Shown one piece after another: positions 31,999-42,700 of a DNA stretch of 64,000 nucleotides. The stretch is from Kiritimatiellia bacterium (GTDB taxonomy: Bacteria > Verrucomicrobiota > Kiritimatiellia > RFP12 > UBA1067). The translations under genes were made by a program, and so were the position numbers. The notes below the pieces were generated by a model, which saw only the letters and a list, made by a program, of their open reading frames with translations, had not been told where the DNA came from and ran no database searches. Every line of letters starts with the position of its first letter. The first letter of the stretch is position 1. The stretch spans positions 25,674-89,673 of the forward strand of contig JAFSMR010000063.1 of assembly GCA_017447805.1 (NCBI GenBank), in the 5' to 3' direction.

Positions 31999-32226
31999 CT
32001 AATTTTTATGACGATAAGTAATACGCCCCTTGCCGAGGTCGTACGGTGATATTTCAACCGTTACCTTGTCGCCAATGGCGATCTTGATGAAAAACTTGCG
32101 CATTTTCCCGGAAATATGCGCCAAAACTTCATGCCCGTTTTCGAGCTGAACTTTATACATCGTTGCAGGTAAAACCTTGGTAACAACGCCTGTTACCTCA
32201 ATCGCCTGATCTTCCTCTTTAGCCAT
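31999..32226 (-). CDS. infA: Translation initiation factor IF-1
   Basis: A 75-aa S1/OB-fold protein: [64 protein letters not shown], nearly canonical. It binds the ribosomal A site during initiation. The promoter at 32258-32287 gives a leader of about 25 nt. It stands alone rather than in the ribosomal-protein operon. Confidence 0.97.
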   Translation of the reverse strand: MAKEEDQAIEVTGVVTKVLPATMYKVQLENGHEVLAHISGKMRKFFIKIAIGDKVTVEISPYDLGKGRITYRHKN

Positions 32227-32257
32227 TCTTTTCCCTATTTTAACCTAAAGCGCGTAT

Positions 32258-32287
32258 ATTTTATCATATTTAGGGGGTATAGCGCAA
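32258..32287 (-). promoter_or_regulatory. infA promoter
   Basis: Minus strand: -35 TTGCGC (32287-32282), 18-bp spacer, -10 TAAAAT (32263-32258). Confidence 0.75.
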
Positions 32288-32331
32288 GGGGGGAGCAGCA
32301 TTTTCTTGCATTTTTTTGCCCTGCGCGCCGC

Positions 32332-32541
32332 GGTCGAAAGTAGCATCAAAAAATAAATGGTACCTTCGACCGTGGACGAAGGTAGCGTCAGAATTTTGAC
32401 GGTGGTTTCGTCCGTGGACGAAGGTAGCGTCAGAATTTTGACGGTGGTTTCGTCCATGGACGAAGGTAATGTCAGAATTTTGACGGTGGTTTCGTCCATG
32501 GTAGAATAGTGCGTCAAAATTTTGACGCTACTTTCGTCCTG
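32332..32541. repeat. Tandem array, five 42-bp palindromic units
   Basis: Units at 32332, 32374, 32416, 32458 and 32500, together exactly 210 bp. Each unit begins GGACGAA and ends TTCGTCC with GTCAGAATTTTGAC in the centre, so each is a nearly complete palindrome and can fold as a hairpin. The outer two units are the most diverged but keep the symmetry (GGTCGAA...TTCGACC in the first), which points to selection on pairing. Confidence 0.93.
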
Positions 32542-32544
32542 GGT

Positions 32545-32645
32545 GAAGACAATTATACGGGACACGGGATTTACACGGGACAGAGAAGAGGGTTGTGCTG
32601 TAGGGTAACCAAGTTTTAGGTGAAGAATCAAGGTGAAGGTGAACA
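32545..32645. repeat. Low-complexity word array right of the 42-bp array
   Basis: Words ACGGGACACGGG, ACACGGGACAG, AGGTGAAGAATCAAGG and AGGTGAACA; reverse complement of the words at 31890-31998. Confidence 0.65.
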
Positions 32646-32728
32646 ATGGTGACAATTCCACTCTCTTTCCTCCAACTCGAAACTCGAACTATGGCGGGGC
32701 GAGGGAGCAAAAAAATCAATTTACCCCC

Positions 32729-32757
32729 TTGCATCGGAGCCGAAAATATGATATCAT
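32729..32757 (+). promoter_or_regulatory. Promoter of the FadL-type porin
   Basis: -35 TTGCAT (32729-32734), 17-bp spacer, -10 TATCAT (32752-32757), then GAAGGAAG before ATG 32794. Confidence 0.7.
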
Positions 32758-32793
32758 TTCCGCCACTTTGACAAAATAGAAGGAAGTGTCAAC

Positions 32794-34146
32794 ATGAAGA
32801 AACTGATGTTTTCTGTGGGTTTTGCCACAGTTTCAGCGCTCTCGATGGGCGCTGGGTTTGGTATATACGAAGCTTCCAGCCGCGGCAACGCGATGGGTGG
32901 CGCGATCGTGGGCGATTCGTTCAATACAGATGCAACGATGAACTATTACAACCCCGCGAACATCTCTTTTGCGGAAAAAGTTCAGCTTGCCGCCGGCGTT
33001 ACTTTCATCAATCCCTACTGCGATGTGGATGTTGAGCACAAGTCGCAAGACCGCATGAACCCAGGTTGGTTTACAGTTCCGACCTTCTACGCGACAATTC
33101 CGCTTCCTCTCGATTTCACATTTGGTTTTGGCACATATACGGAATATGGCCTCGGGACGAAATACGCTTATAATTGGGCGCTCGCGGGCGATACGAAGAA
33201 GACTACAATGCGTCAAGTTACTCTAAACCCCAACCTCGCATATAAAGTAACCTCCAAATGGAGCGTGGCGGCGGGTCTTCGCTTTAGCTGGATTCAATTC
33301 CAGAACCGTAAATCTCCATACGCCGGCGAAACGAGATATCAAGATTATAGCGTTGGGCCGTATTCCGGCACCCTTTCCGCCACCGACGCATATCACCTTT
33401 CTTCCAAGCTGAAAGGCGACGACTGGGGAATGGGCTGGATTGCGGCCACCTCCTATCAGTTGAACGAAGATATCTCGTTCGGTCTCGTATACCGCTCGCA
33501 AGTGAAGCACAAAATCAAAGGACGCTTCACGATGGATGGCACGGTCTCGGGTCAGATGAACGGCGTTTTATCCGCTCAGGGGCTTCCCCTTCCCGACCAG
33601 GCTGTTTCATCATCCTTCAGCCAAAGCCAGTATGAACACAAGAGAGCTAGCGCAAAGCTTCGCCTTCCTCGCAGCATTACGGGCGGCGTGAACTGGAATG
33701 TAACGCCTAAATACAGAGTTGGCGCAAGCCTTACCTGGACCGAGTGGTCAAGCATCAAGAATATCGACTTTAATATTCCCGGCCGCAGCTACCGCTTGCC
33801 TCTAAAATGGAGCGATGTTTGGCGCTTCGGAATCGGTATGGAATACGATCTTCTGCCGTGGATGTGCGTGCGTGGCGGCTATACTTACGATATGGACCCA
33901 TCCTCGAAGCATCACGGCTCGACAATGATTCCTGCCGGCGACCGTCATATCATTGGTTCAGGTCTCGGCTTCGAAATTACCGAAAACCTCTGGCTGGACC
34001 TCGGGTATTCATTTATCCGTATGAACAACGACGACCGCTTCATAACGCTATCAAACCCGCAGACAGGCGAGAAGAAGCAGTATAAATTCGCTACTCACAA
34101 CGGATTCTCGCACCTCGTTTCTGCGACAATCAGATATTCCTTCTAA
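32794..34146 (+). CDS. FadL/OMPP1/TodX-family outer-membrane protein
   Basis: A 450-aa outer-membrane beta-barrel: signal peptide (MKKLMFSVGFATVSALSMGAG), then the FadL start GFGIYEASSRGNAMGGAIVG and DATMNYYNPANISF, followed by repeated amphipathic strands (YAYNWALAG, WSVAAGLRFSW, YRVGASLTWTEWS) and a terminal aromatic residue (ATIRYSF) typical of barrels. The family brings hydrophobic compounds such as fatty acids or aromatics across the outer membrane. It is followed after 15 bp by a TetR gene, probably its regulator. Confidence 0.92.
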   Translation: MKKLMFSVGFATVSALSMGAGFGIYEASSRGNAMGGAIVGDSFNTDATMNYYNPANISFAEKVQLAAGVTFINPYCDVDVEHKSQDRMNPGWFTVPTFYATIPLPLDFTFGFGTYTEYGLGTKYAYNWALAGDTKKTTMRQVTLNPNLAYKVTSKWSVAAGLRFSWIQFQNRKSPYAGETRYQDYSVGPYSGTLSATDAYHLSSKLKGDDWGMGWIAATSYQLNEDISFGLVYRSQVKHKIKGRFTMDGTVSGQMNGVLSAQGLPLPDQAVSSSFSQSQYEHKRASAKLRLPRSITGGVNWNVTPKYRVGASLTWTEWSSIKNIDFNIPGRSYRLPLKWSDVWRFGIGMEYDLLPWMCVRGGYTYDMDPSSKHHGSTMIPAGDRHIIGSGLGFEITENLWLDLGYSFIRMNNDDRFITLSNPQTGEKKQYKFATHNGFSHLVSATIRYSF

Positions 34147-34161
34147 TTAGAGAAATGCGCC

Positions 34162-34752
34162 ATGCCGAAAATCGATCATGACCGCAGAAAAGCCGAAATC
34201 GTCGCAGAGAGCATAAAGCTCTTTGCACGATTCGGTTACAGCGCAGTGAATTTCGGCATGATAGCGCGAAACATCGGCATCGCCCGCACCCTTCTATATA
34301 CATACTTCAAGAACAAGCGGGAAATTTTCAATGAAGCAATAGATGGCGTAACAAGGCGAGTAGAGGCGAAATACGCCGAGGTAGTGCACTCGCGCCAAAG
34401 CGCCGATGCGAAATTGCGTCAGATTTGCATGACGGTATTCGCGATGCTTTTCGACAATCGCGATTTCGTATGCGTTATCGCCGATGTCCTTGCGAGCTAC
34501 CGCAGAAAGGACGGCATTCCGCTCGATCGCGTAGATGCGCATACAAAAGGCGTAAAGCGCGTAATCCGCTCGCTTATCGGCGAAGCGATAAGACGCGGCG
34601 AATACAAGAAAGACGTAAACGCGCTTAAGGTAATGCGCCTCATATATTCGCAATTCGAGGCGCTTGCGCTCAGAATTACCATAACCGGCCGTGCAGAGCT
34701 TTCCGAATGCATCGACCAAATGGATTCGATTCTTTTCGCTCTAAAAATCTAG
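34162..34752 (+). CDS. TetR-family regulator
   Basis: A 196-aa protein with an N-terminal TetR helix-turn-helix (AEIVAESIKLFARFGYSAVNFGMIARNIGIARTLLYTYFKNKREIFNEAI) and a helical ligand/dimer domain. Co-transcription with the FadL-type porin suggests that it senses a hydrophobic compound and controls this operon. Its stop overlaps the end of the converging rluA-type gene by 4 bp. Confidence 0.92.
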   Translation: MPKIDHDRRKAEIVAESIKLFARFGYSAVNFGMIARNIGIARTLLYTYFKNKREIFNEAIDGVTRRVEAKYAEVVHSRQSADAKLRQICMTVFAMLFDNRDFVCVIADVLASYRRKDGIPLDRVDAHTKGVKRVIRSLIGEAIRRGEYKKDVNALKVMRLIYSQFEALALRITITGRAELSECIDQMDSILFALKI

Positions 34753-35696
34753 GCTAAGGCCTTGCTCGCCCACTCAGGCAGAGCAGTAGATATTTTGATT
34801 TTCTCCTGGGTCGCAGGGTGGGTAAACAGGGCCGAAAGAGCGTGCAGATAGTGGCCTACTTCATTTTCTACGGCAAATGCTCCATAAAGGCGGTCGTTTA
34901 CGATGTGCATGCCGGCAATGGCGAGTTGCGCACGAATCTGATGGGTAACACCAGTAAAAATTTTGACCTCGAGGAGCGTGCGCTCTTCATTTTCCTCCAT
35001 CGTATGCGCTATTGGACGAAAATTCGTCACGGCATGAAAGCTCCTCGCCTTCGCGCGCTCGGCGAGGGTTAGACGATTTTGTTTTGCATCGAGCATTCTG
35101 CAATATGGAAGACCAGGGTCATGAATCAAATCATTCTCGAGGGTAGCGCCAGTCGCCACGCACCCCTCAACAAGAGCAAGGTAAGTCTTTTCTACTTCTT
35201 GGGCGGAAAATTGCGCGCGGAGGCTTTCAAAGGCTCGCACGGTTCTAGCAACAAGAACAAGCCCCGATGTTCCCGAGTCTATTCGATGAAGTGCGCCAGC
35301 CATCAAAGGACGGTCCCCGAGAGGTGCGCATTCCGGGTATTTTGCGACGACTCCATTCATCAAAGTGCCCTTCTCGCTACGAGATAGAGGATGAACCGCG
35401 ATGCCCCTAGGCTTATCGAAAGCGAGAATCGCTTCATCTTCCCAGACGCATTTAAGCGCGATATTGGGGTCTGGAGCGACTAAATTATCCTCAAGTTCCG
35501 CAAGCGCCTTCACAAAAACTTTCTCGCCGCCGCATACCTTCATTCCTTTAGAAGCTTTGCGTCCATTTACGAGTATATCGCCATTCTCGAGCGCTTCGCG
35601 TATGAAAGTGCGCGAAGAAGTAGGTAGCGCAATAAGCAAGGCGGCATCCAACCGAATGCCGCCCCGTTCTATTTCGAAATCTCGCTCCTTAATCAT
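34749..35696 (-). CDS. RluA-family pseudouridine synthase
   Basis: A 315-aa enzyme with an N-terminal S4 RNA-binding domain (TFIREALENGDILVNGRKASKG) and the RluA catalytic domain: AFDKPRGIAVHP, AGALHRIDSGTSGLVLVA (catalytic Asp in HRIDSGTSG), VEKTYLALVEG, LLEVKIFTGVTHQIRAQLA. It makes pseudouridine in rRNA or tRNA; RluD-like 23S rRNA targets are usual for S4-bearing members, but the exact site is unknown. Confidence 0.92.
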   Translation of the reverse strand: MIKERDFEIERGGIRLDAALLIALPTSSRTFIREALENGDILVNGRKASKGMKVCGGEKVFVKALAELEDNLVAPDPNIALKCVWEDEAILAFDKPRGIAVHPLSRSEKGTLMNGVVAKYPECAPLGDRPLMAGALHRIDSGTSGLVLVARTVRAFESLRAQFSAQEVEKTYLALVEGCVATGATLENDLIHDPGLPYCRMLDAKQNRLTLAERAKARSFHAVTNFRPIAHTMEENEERTLLEVKIFTGVTHQIRAQLAIAGMHIVNDRLYGAFAVENEVGHYLHALSALFTHPATQEKIKISTALPEWASKALA

Positions 35697-35853
35697 ATCT
35701 ATCGAGCATGCTTGGCGCGATTGGGGCCATGCCTTCCCAGTTTTGGTTTGTGGCCCATGGGAGCTTCGAATCTTCCGGCGTATCGGCTATGCACCCCGCG
35801 AGGAGCGCAAGGCCAAGCGCGGCAGCAAGGAGTTTAATCGGAGAACACGACAT
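35689..35853 (-). CDS. Small lipoprotein
   Basis: A 54-aa peptide with a signal sequence and lipobox (LLAAALGLALLAGC, Cys after about residue 20) leaving a mature part of about 33 residues rich in Pro and Trp (TPEDSKLPWATNQNWEGMAPIAPSMLDRYD). The ATG overlaps the end of the coiled-coil gene by 20 bp with GAGG upstream, and its stop overlaps the start of the rluA-type gene by 8 bp, a compact operon. Function unknown. Confidence 0.72.
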   Translation of the reverse strand: MSCSPIKLLAAALGLALLAGCIADTPEDSKLPWATNQNWEGMAPIAPSMLDRYD

Positions 35854-37012
35854 CGCCAACCTCGAGAGTACCCTGCTGCATGAAAGTATCGATATCAAAG
35901 ACGACATAGTTCTTGCCAGGCACTTCCTGACGGAACTTGACGCGGCCGATAATCGAGCCGACCTTATCTTCAGGACCGGCGAAACGCTTCACGAGAAGCT
36001 CTGTGCCCTGGAAAATCGGCTTATCGCGCTTCGTGCCCTTGAGTTCATCGAGCGCGGCGCTCGAAAGCTCGACGACTACGAAGCCGAATTCATTCTCGGT
36101 TCTGATAATCTTACCCTTTTCGCCGAAGGATACCTGCGTCGTGCCGCCGGCCATGGTCGTGCCGACGCTACCGGCGCCTTGATTGAGCGCGCGCGCTTCG
36201 CGAAGCTGCTTCGTGAGCAGCTCGTTCCTATCCTTATAGGTCTGGATATCTTCATCTTTCTTGGCGATTTCTTCCTGAGCGAGCTGAATTTGCTCGCTCT
36301 TCGAGATGATTTCGCTCTCTAGCTCGCCAATTTGCGCTTTAATCTTTGTTACCTGGCTCTGGAGCTCGGCCTTTTCACCATTCAATTTGGCGATTTCGGC
36401 ATCGCGGTTATTCATTTCCTCAAGTCTCTTGCGGGCTACGGGCTTAACCTCGTTCACCTCCTTGATGGCCATATTCAGCGCTTTGCGGAGCTTCGGGAGC
36501 TCGGCGCGCGTAGAATTCAGCTTTGCAAGCTGTTCGCCGCTGGCTTTGAAGAGGCTATCTAGCATATCGGTTGTGGTATTCCCATTGCCGGTAGACATTA
36601 CCTTGCTACCATCTTCCACCATCGGCTTGCCTTCGGCATCCACAAGATATACGGCTTTGAGCTTCGTCTTCACCGCATCCGAGCGCCAATCGAAGGTCTT
36701 GAAGCCACCCTTCTCATATTGCTCATCGTACTGGACGCTTTCGAGAAGGTCCTTCGTGCTAGGATCTTCATCGCTGCTGATATCAAGCGGGCTTTCATCC
36801 ATCTTGAGGACTTCAACAACCTCGCGAGTATCATCTTCGCCAGGCTTGCTTGCATCCTCGATTGTAGCCGCGAGCTTGATTATATAGTCGCGCTGGATTC
36901 GATCGCGGTCCGTAAGGACCTCGCGCTGAGACTGCAACTGCAGCTCGAACCAAAGTGATGCCCCTGCGAGAATCAGGAACAGATAAACAAATGCATGGAG
37001 TGCTTTATTCAT
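35834..37012 (-). CDS. Membrane-anchored coiled-coil protein
   Basis: A 392-aa protein: one N-terminal membrane helix (AFVYLFLILAGASLWF), an acidic segment, a long coiled coil (about 165-275: LNGEKAELQSQVTKIKAQ, EIISKSEQIQLAQEEIAKKDE), and a C-terminal globular part of about 110 residues (GKIIRTENEFGFVVVELS, GTELLVKRF, GSIIGRVKFRQEVPGKNYVVFDI, LEVGDVVFSD) with a beta-barrel-like pattern. The layout recalls MreC-like shape proteins, but I see no direct homology. It is a likely envelope scaffold. Confidence 0.7.
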   Translation of the reverse strand: MNKALHAFVYLFLILAGASLWFELQLQSQREVLTDRDRIQRDYIIKLAATIEDASKPGEDDTREVVEVLKMDESPLDISSDEDPSTKDLLESVQYDEQYEKGGFKTFDWRSDAVKTKLKAVYLVDAEGKPMVEDGSKVMSTGNGNTTTDMLDSLFKASGEQLAKLNSTRAELPKLRKALNMAIKEVNEVKPVARKRLEEMNNRDAEIAKLNGEKAELQSQVTKIKAQIGELESEIISKSEQIQLAQEEIAKKDEDIQTYKDRNELLTKQLREARALNQGAGSVGTTMAGGTTQVSFGEKGKIIRTENEFGFVVVELSSAALDELKGTKRDKPIFQGTELLVKRFAGPEDKVGSIIGRVKFRQEVPGKNYVVFDIDTFMQQGTLEVGDVVFSD

Positions 37013-37047
37013 GGCTGTCTATATCTCTTTTACGATTGTTACGCTGA

Positions 37048-38705
<1,658 letters not shown>

Positions 38706-38737
38706 GTTAAACAAAAAACAAGGAAACGACGGCTTAA

Positions 38738-39634
38738 ATGGCATTGGTTCGCGGCAGATTTGGAATTGAATATTTCCAGCATCCCAAGAGAAACGACTCT
38801 TCAGGGATTGGGAAAATCATCACTGCCATAATCATAATCGCCGGCGTTTCCTTCATCGTCTCTTCCGTGCGGCGCTATCTGCGCGCACGCGAGGAGGCGG
38901 TAAATGTAGCCGCAACCGAGGAGCAGACTACTTCCGATAGCGCCGAAGAAGCCCGCGCCGACAAAGGGGAAAAACCCAATACAGATAGCGCCAAACCGAC
39001 TTCGCCTCCTCCTCCGCCGCCTATTGTCGTCAGCGACCGCAATAGCCGACAAATTAGAGTCAGAAATCTGCTAATGAAGCTGGAGGAAGCCGAGAAGATG
39101 GCCAATATCGTAATGGCTGTAGCTACGATTGAAGAAATCCGCGATCTGCCAGGTGAACCTGCCGCCGATATCGACGATAAACTCGCGCGCCGGTTAGGCG
39201 AGCTAAATGTGAAATGGCTTTTTGAACTAGGTAATCGCCAGTGGATTAGCGAGGTAAAAGTCGGCAAGGGCGATAACGCAACACGCATCGCGAAAAAACA
39301 TGGCGCTACTCTCGAATCTCTCATAAAACTCAATAAGCTTTCCAACGCAAACACCCTGAAACTCGGCACTACGATTAAAGTCATGAATCATCCACGCTTT
39401 AATCTAGCCGTCCACAAGAGAGCGAAATACGCCGATTTGCATCTTAACGGAAAATTCTTCAATCGATACGATTTGACTGGTGAAGTAAAAGGCGATATCG
39501 GGGTTCATAAAGCCGAGCAAAATGTACGCAATCAACTCGATAGACTCGGCATAAATCTAAGCCGCGAAAATCGCGACGAAATTGGCTCGCTCCTTCCGCC
39601 GGATACCGCGACGATTTCCATTTCCGAACTCTAA
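38738..39634 (+). CDS. Membrane-anchored LysM-domain protein
   Basis: A 298-aa protein: membrane helix at about 27-42 (ITAIIIIAGVSFIVSSV), a Thr/Ser/Pro-rich linker with six consecutive prolines, and a LysM domain near residues 168-215 (EVKVGKGDNATRIAKKHGATLESLIKLNK, LKLGTTIKV). LysM binds peptidoglycan glycans, so the protein probably links the inner membrane to the wall. The last 70 residues are unrecognised. It lies 32 bp after yajC. Confidence 0.82.
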   Translation: MALVRGRFGIEYFQHPKRNDSSGIGKIITAIIIIAGVSFIVSSVRRYLRAREEAVNVAATEEQTTSDSAEEARADKGEKPNTDSAKPTSPPPPPPIVVSDRNSRQIRVRNLLMKLEEAEKMANIVMAVATIEEIRDLPGEPAADIDDKLARRLGELNVKWLFELGNRQWISEVKVGKGDNATRIAKKHGATLESLIKLNKLSNANTLKLGTTIKVMNHPRFNLAVHKRAKYADLHLNGKFFNRYDLTGEVKGDIGVHKAEQNVRNQLDRLGINLSRENRDEIGSLLPPDTATISISEL

Positions 39635-39698
39635 ACGAATTCTAAAGCGCCCACATCCACCCCTCTTATCGCCGCTCTCTCGTTTGGCGCAAGAAGAA

Positions 39699-39729
39699 CA
39701 ACCACGGCCTAAAGCCGTGGTTGTCTTTT
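39699..39729. terminator. Strong bidirectional terminator
   Basis: Perfect 10-bp stem (CAACCACGGC/GCCGTGGTTG), 5-nt loop, TCTTTT on the plus side. It separates the LysM gene from the converging oxidoreductase gene. Confidence 0.9.
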
Positions 39730-39750
39730 GATTCGTCATAGCTTTGACGA

Positions 39751-42700
39751 TTAGAGCTGCGGGAGAGCTGCGAGCTCGGTGAGGAGCTTGTAGTTTTCCT
39801 TGAAGCCGGCTTCGGCCTTGCCGAGGAGCGCTTCGGCCTTTTCTGCACCGACCATCTTCACGAGCTGACGGAAGCGGTTTTCGCCGAGTTCCTTCGAAAT
39901 CGCGTTCTTCGCGAACGATACAGTATCGGACTTATCCTTCGAATCGATCGTGAGGCCGTTCTTGCCTTCGGCAGAAACAGTCGGGTTGTAACGCCACAGC
40001 GGGAAGTGCACCGAGTCGACAGCCACGATCTGATGCGCAGGACCAGTTGCGGTATTGAGACCCTGTTCAATGCAGTGCGCGTAAGCGATGATGAGCGCCG
40101 GTCCGTTGTAGTTTTCAGCTTCAGTAAACGCCTTCACGGTCGCCGCCGGGTTAGCACCCATCGAGACATACGCTACATAGACGTTCTTATACTGCATCTG
40201 CATGAGACCGAGGTTCTTCTTCGCCTGCTGCTTGCCGCTAGCCGCGAACTTCGCAATCGCGCCAATCGGGGTCGCCTTGGAAGCCTGACCACCCGTATTC
40301 GAGTAGACTTCGGTATCCATTACAAGAACCTTCACATTCCTGCCGGAAGCGAGTACATGGTCGAGACCGCCGTAACCGATATCGTAAGCCCAGCCATCGC
40401 CGCCAAGAATCCAGACGGACTTGCGAACGAGGTTGTCAGCGACACCGAGCATCGCCTTGCAGGTCGGGCAATCGCACGCACCGAGGAGCTTCTTGAGCTC
40501 GGCAACAGCTACGCGCATTTCTTCAACGCCCTGTCCCTTCGCATCGTACTGGTCGATCGTCTTGATCTTCTCGAGGACAGCCTTGACTTCTGCGGGAGCC
40601 TTTTCGGAAGCGAGAATCTTGTCGACGAGCTCAAAGGCATAGCCCTGAAGCTTATCGGCAGAAATACGCATACCATAGCCGAACTGAGCGTTATCTTCGA
40701 AGAGCGAGTTGGACCAAGCCGGGCCCTTGCCGTCATTCCGCTGGCAGTATGGGGTCGTAGGCAGGTTGCCGCCGTAGATCGAGGAGCATCCCGTCGCGTT
40801 CGCGATAAGTAGTCTATCGCCGCAAAGCTGGGTGAGGAGCTTGACATAAGGCGTTTCACCGCAACCAGCGCACGCGCCGGAGAATTCGAAGAGAGGTCTC
40901 TTGAGCTGGCTATCTAGAATCTGCTTCGTATCGAGCTTGAGAGGATCGACATCCGGGAGTCCAAGGAAGAACTTCCAGTTCGCAGCTTCCGTCTTTCTGA
41001 GAGGAATCTGCTCGACCCACTTGAGAGCCGGGGCATCTTTGAAGCGCTCCTGCGACATCGGGCACTTGACCAAGCAAAGCTTGCAACCCATGCAGTCTTC
41101 TGGAGCGACCTGGACGGTAAACTTCTCGCCGAGACCCTTCATCTTAGGCGTCTTGGTATCGGCCGACTTGAAGGTTTCTGGCGCGCCTTCGAGAGCGGCG
41201 GCAGGATATACTTTCAAGCGGATTGCCGCGTGAGGGCAGATGATGGAGCACTGACCGCACTGAATACACTTGGTAGGATCCCACTGCGGAATAAACGCAG
41301 CGACATTCCTCTTTTCCCACTGGGTTGTCGCGGTTGGCCATGTGCCGTCATCAGGAATTGCGGAAACGGGCAATTCATTACCCTTCTGCGCAATCATCTT
41401 AGCTGTGACGCTCTTGATGAAGTCGGGCGCTTCGCAAGAAACTGCCGGCGGCTGTTTGAGCTTGCCCGCGGGCGCGGAAGGATACTTCACTTCTTCGATT
41501 GCAGCGCTTGCAGCTTCAATGCACTTCCAGTTCATCTCGACGACATCCTGTCCCTTCTTGGAATATGCCTTTTCGGCGTAGTCCTTGAGGACCTGGATAG
41601 GATCGAGCTCGGTTCCGTCGGCCTTCGCGAGCTTGATGCCCGAAAGCTTGAAGAACGCAGTCTGGAGCACGGTATTCGTGCGGGTGCCCATGCCGTTTTC
41701 ACGAGCAATCTTCGCCGCATCGATTACATAGAACTTAAGCTGCTTATCGATAATGGCCTGCTCGACTTCATCAGGCATATTATCCCAGATTTCAGCCGCG
41801 CTGAAAGGCGAAGCGAGGAGGAATACAGAGCCGGGCTTGGCCGCCTTGAGCATATCGTACTTTTCGAGGTACGGGAAGCAGTGGCAAGCAGTGAAATCGG
41901 CCGAGTTGATGAAGTAGGGCGAGCGAATCATATCGGAGCCGAAGCGGAGGTGCGAAATCGTAACGCCGCCCGACTTCTTGGAGTCGTATTCGAAATAACC
42001 CTGAGCATAATTTTCGGTGTAATTGCCGATAATCTTGATCGAGTTCTTGTTCGCGCCGACCGTGCCATCCGCGCCAAGACCCCAGAACATGCACTCCTTG
42101 CGATCGCCCTTCGGGACTACGAAGCTCTCGTCGCCGAGAATGTAACGACCCGAGACATCGTCAACGATGCCGACCACAAAACGGTCAAGCGGCTTTTCGA
42201 GCGTCATGTTCGCGAAGATATTCGCGCACATCTGAGGAGTGAAATCCTTCGAACCGATGCCATAACGGCCTGCGAGCAGCTTCGGATACTTGAAGCTTAC
42301 GACGCCATCCTGAAGTCCCTGGCCGATTGCCGCGGCGACATCGAGATAGAGAGGATCGTTCGCGCCGGGCTCTTTCGTGCGGTCGAGAACGGTGACGACC
42401 TTGACGGTTGCGGGAAGAGCCTTGACGAAATCGACCATGGAGAAAGGACGATAGAGGTGCACCTTGAGAAGGCCGACCTTCTTGCCTTCCTTGACGAGCG
42501 CGTCGACAGTCTCGTGAAGCGTATCGCACCCAGAGCCCATCGCGACAACGACATATTCGGCATCAGGCGCGCCGACATAATCATAAAGCTTATAGACGCG
42601 GCCGGTGAGCTTGGCGAGCTTATCCATATACTTCTGGACGATCGCCGGAGTCGCTTCGTAATACTTGTTGCAAGTTTCGCGTCCCTGGAAGTTGATGTCG

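Larger units (their letters stand above)
32227..32793. other. Gene-free stretch between infA and the FadL-type porin
   Basis: Holds the infA promoter, the five-unit 42-bp palindromic array (32332-32541), a word array (32545-32645) and the porin promoter. An open frame with a 14-residue repeat runs through the array but is a by-product of the 42-bp period. Confidence 0.75.

Noticed and set aside
32245..32661. Protein of 138 aa with a 14-residue repeat on the minus strand
   Set aside because: The open frame only reflects the 42-bp palindromic array (a multiple of 3); no ribosome-binding site and no family features.
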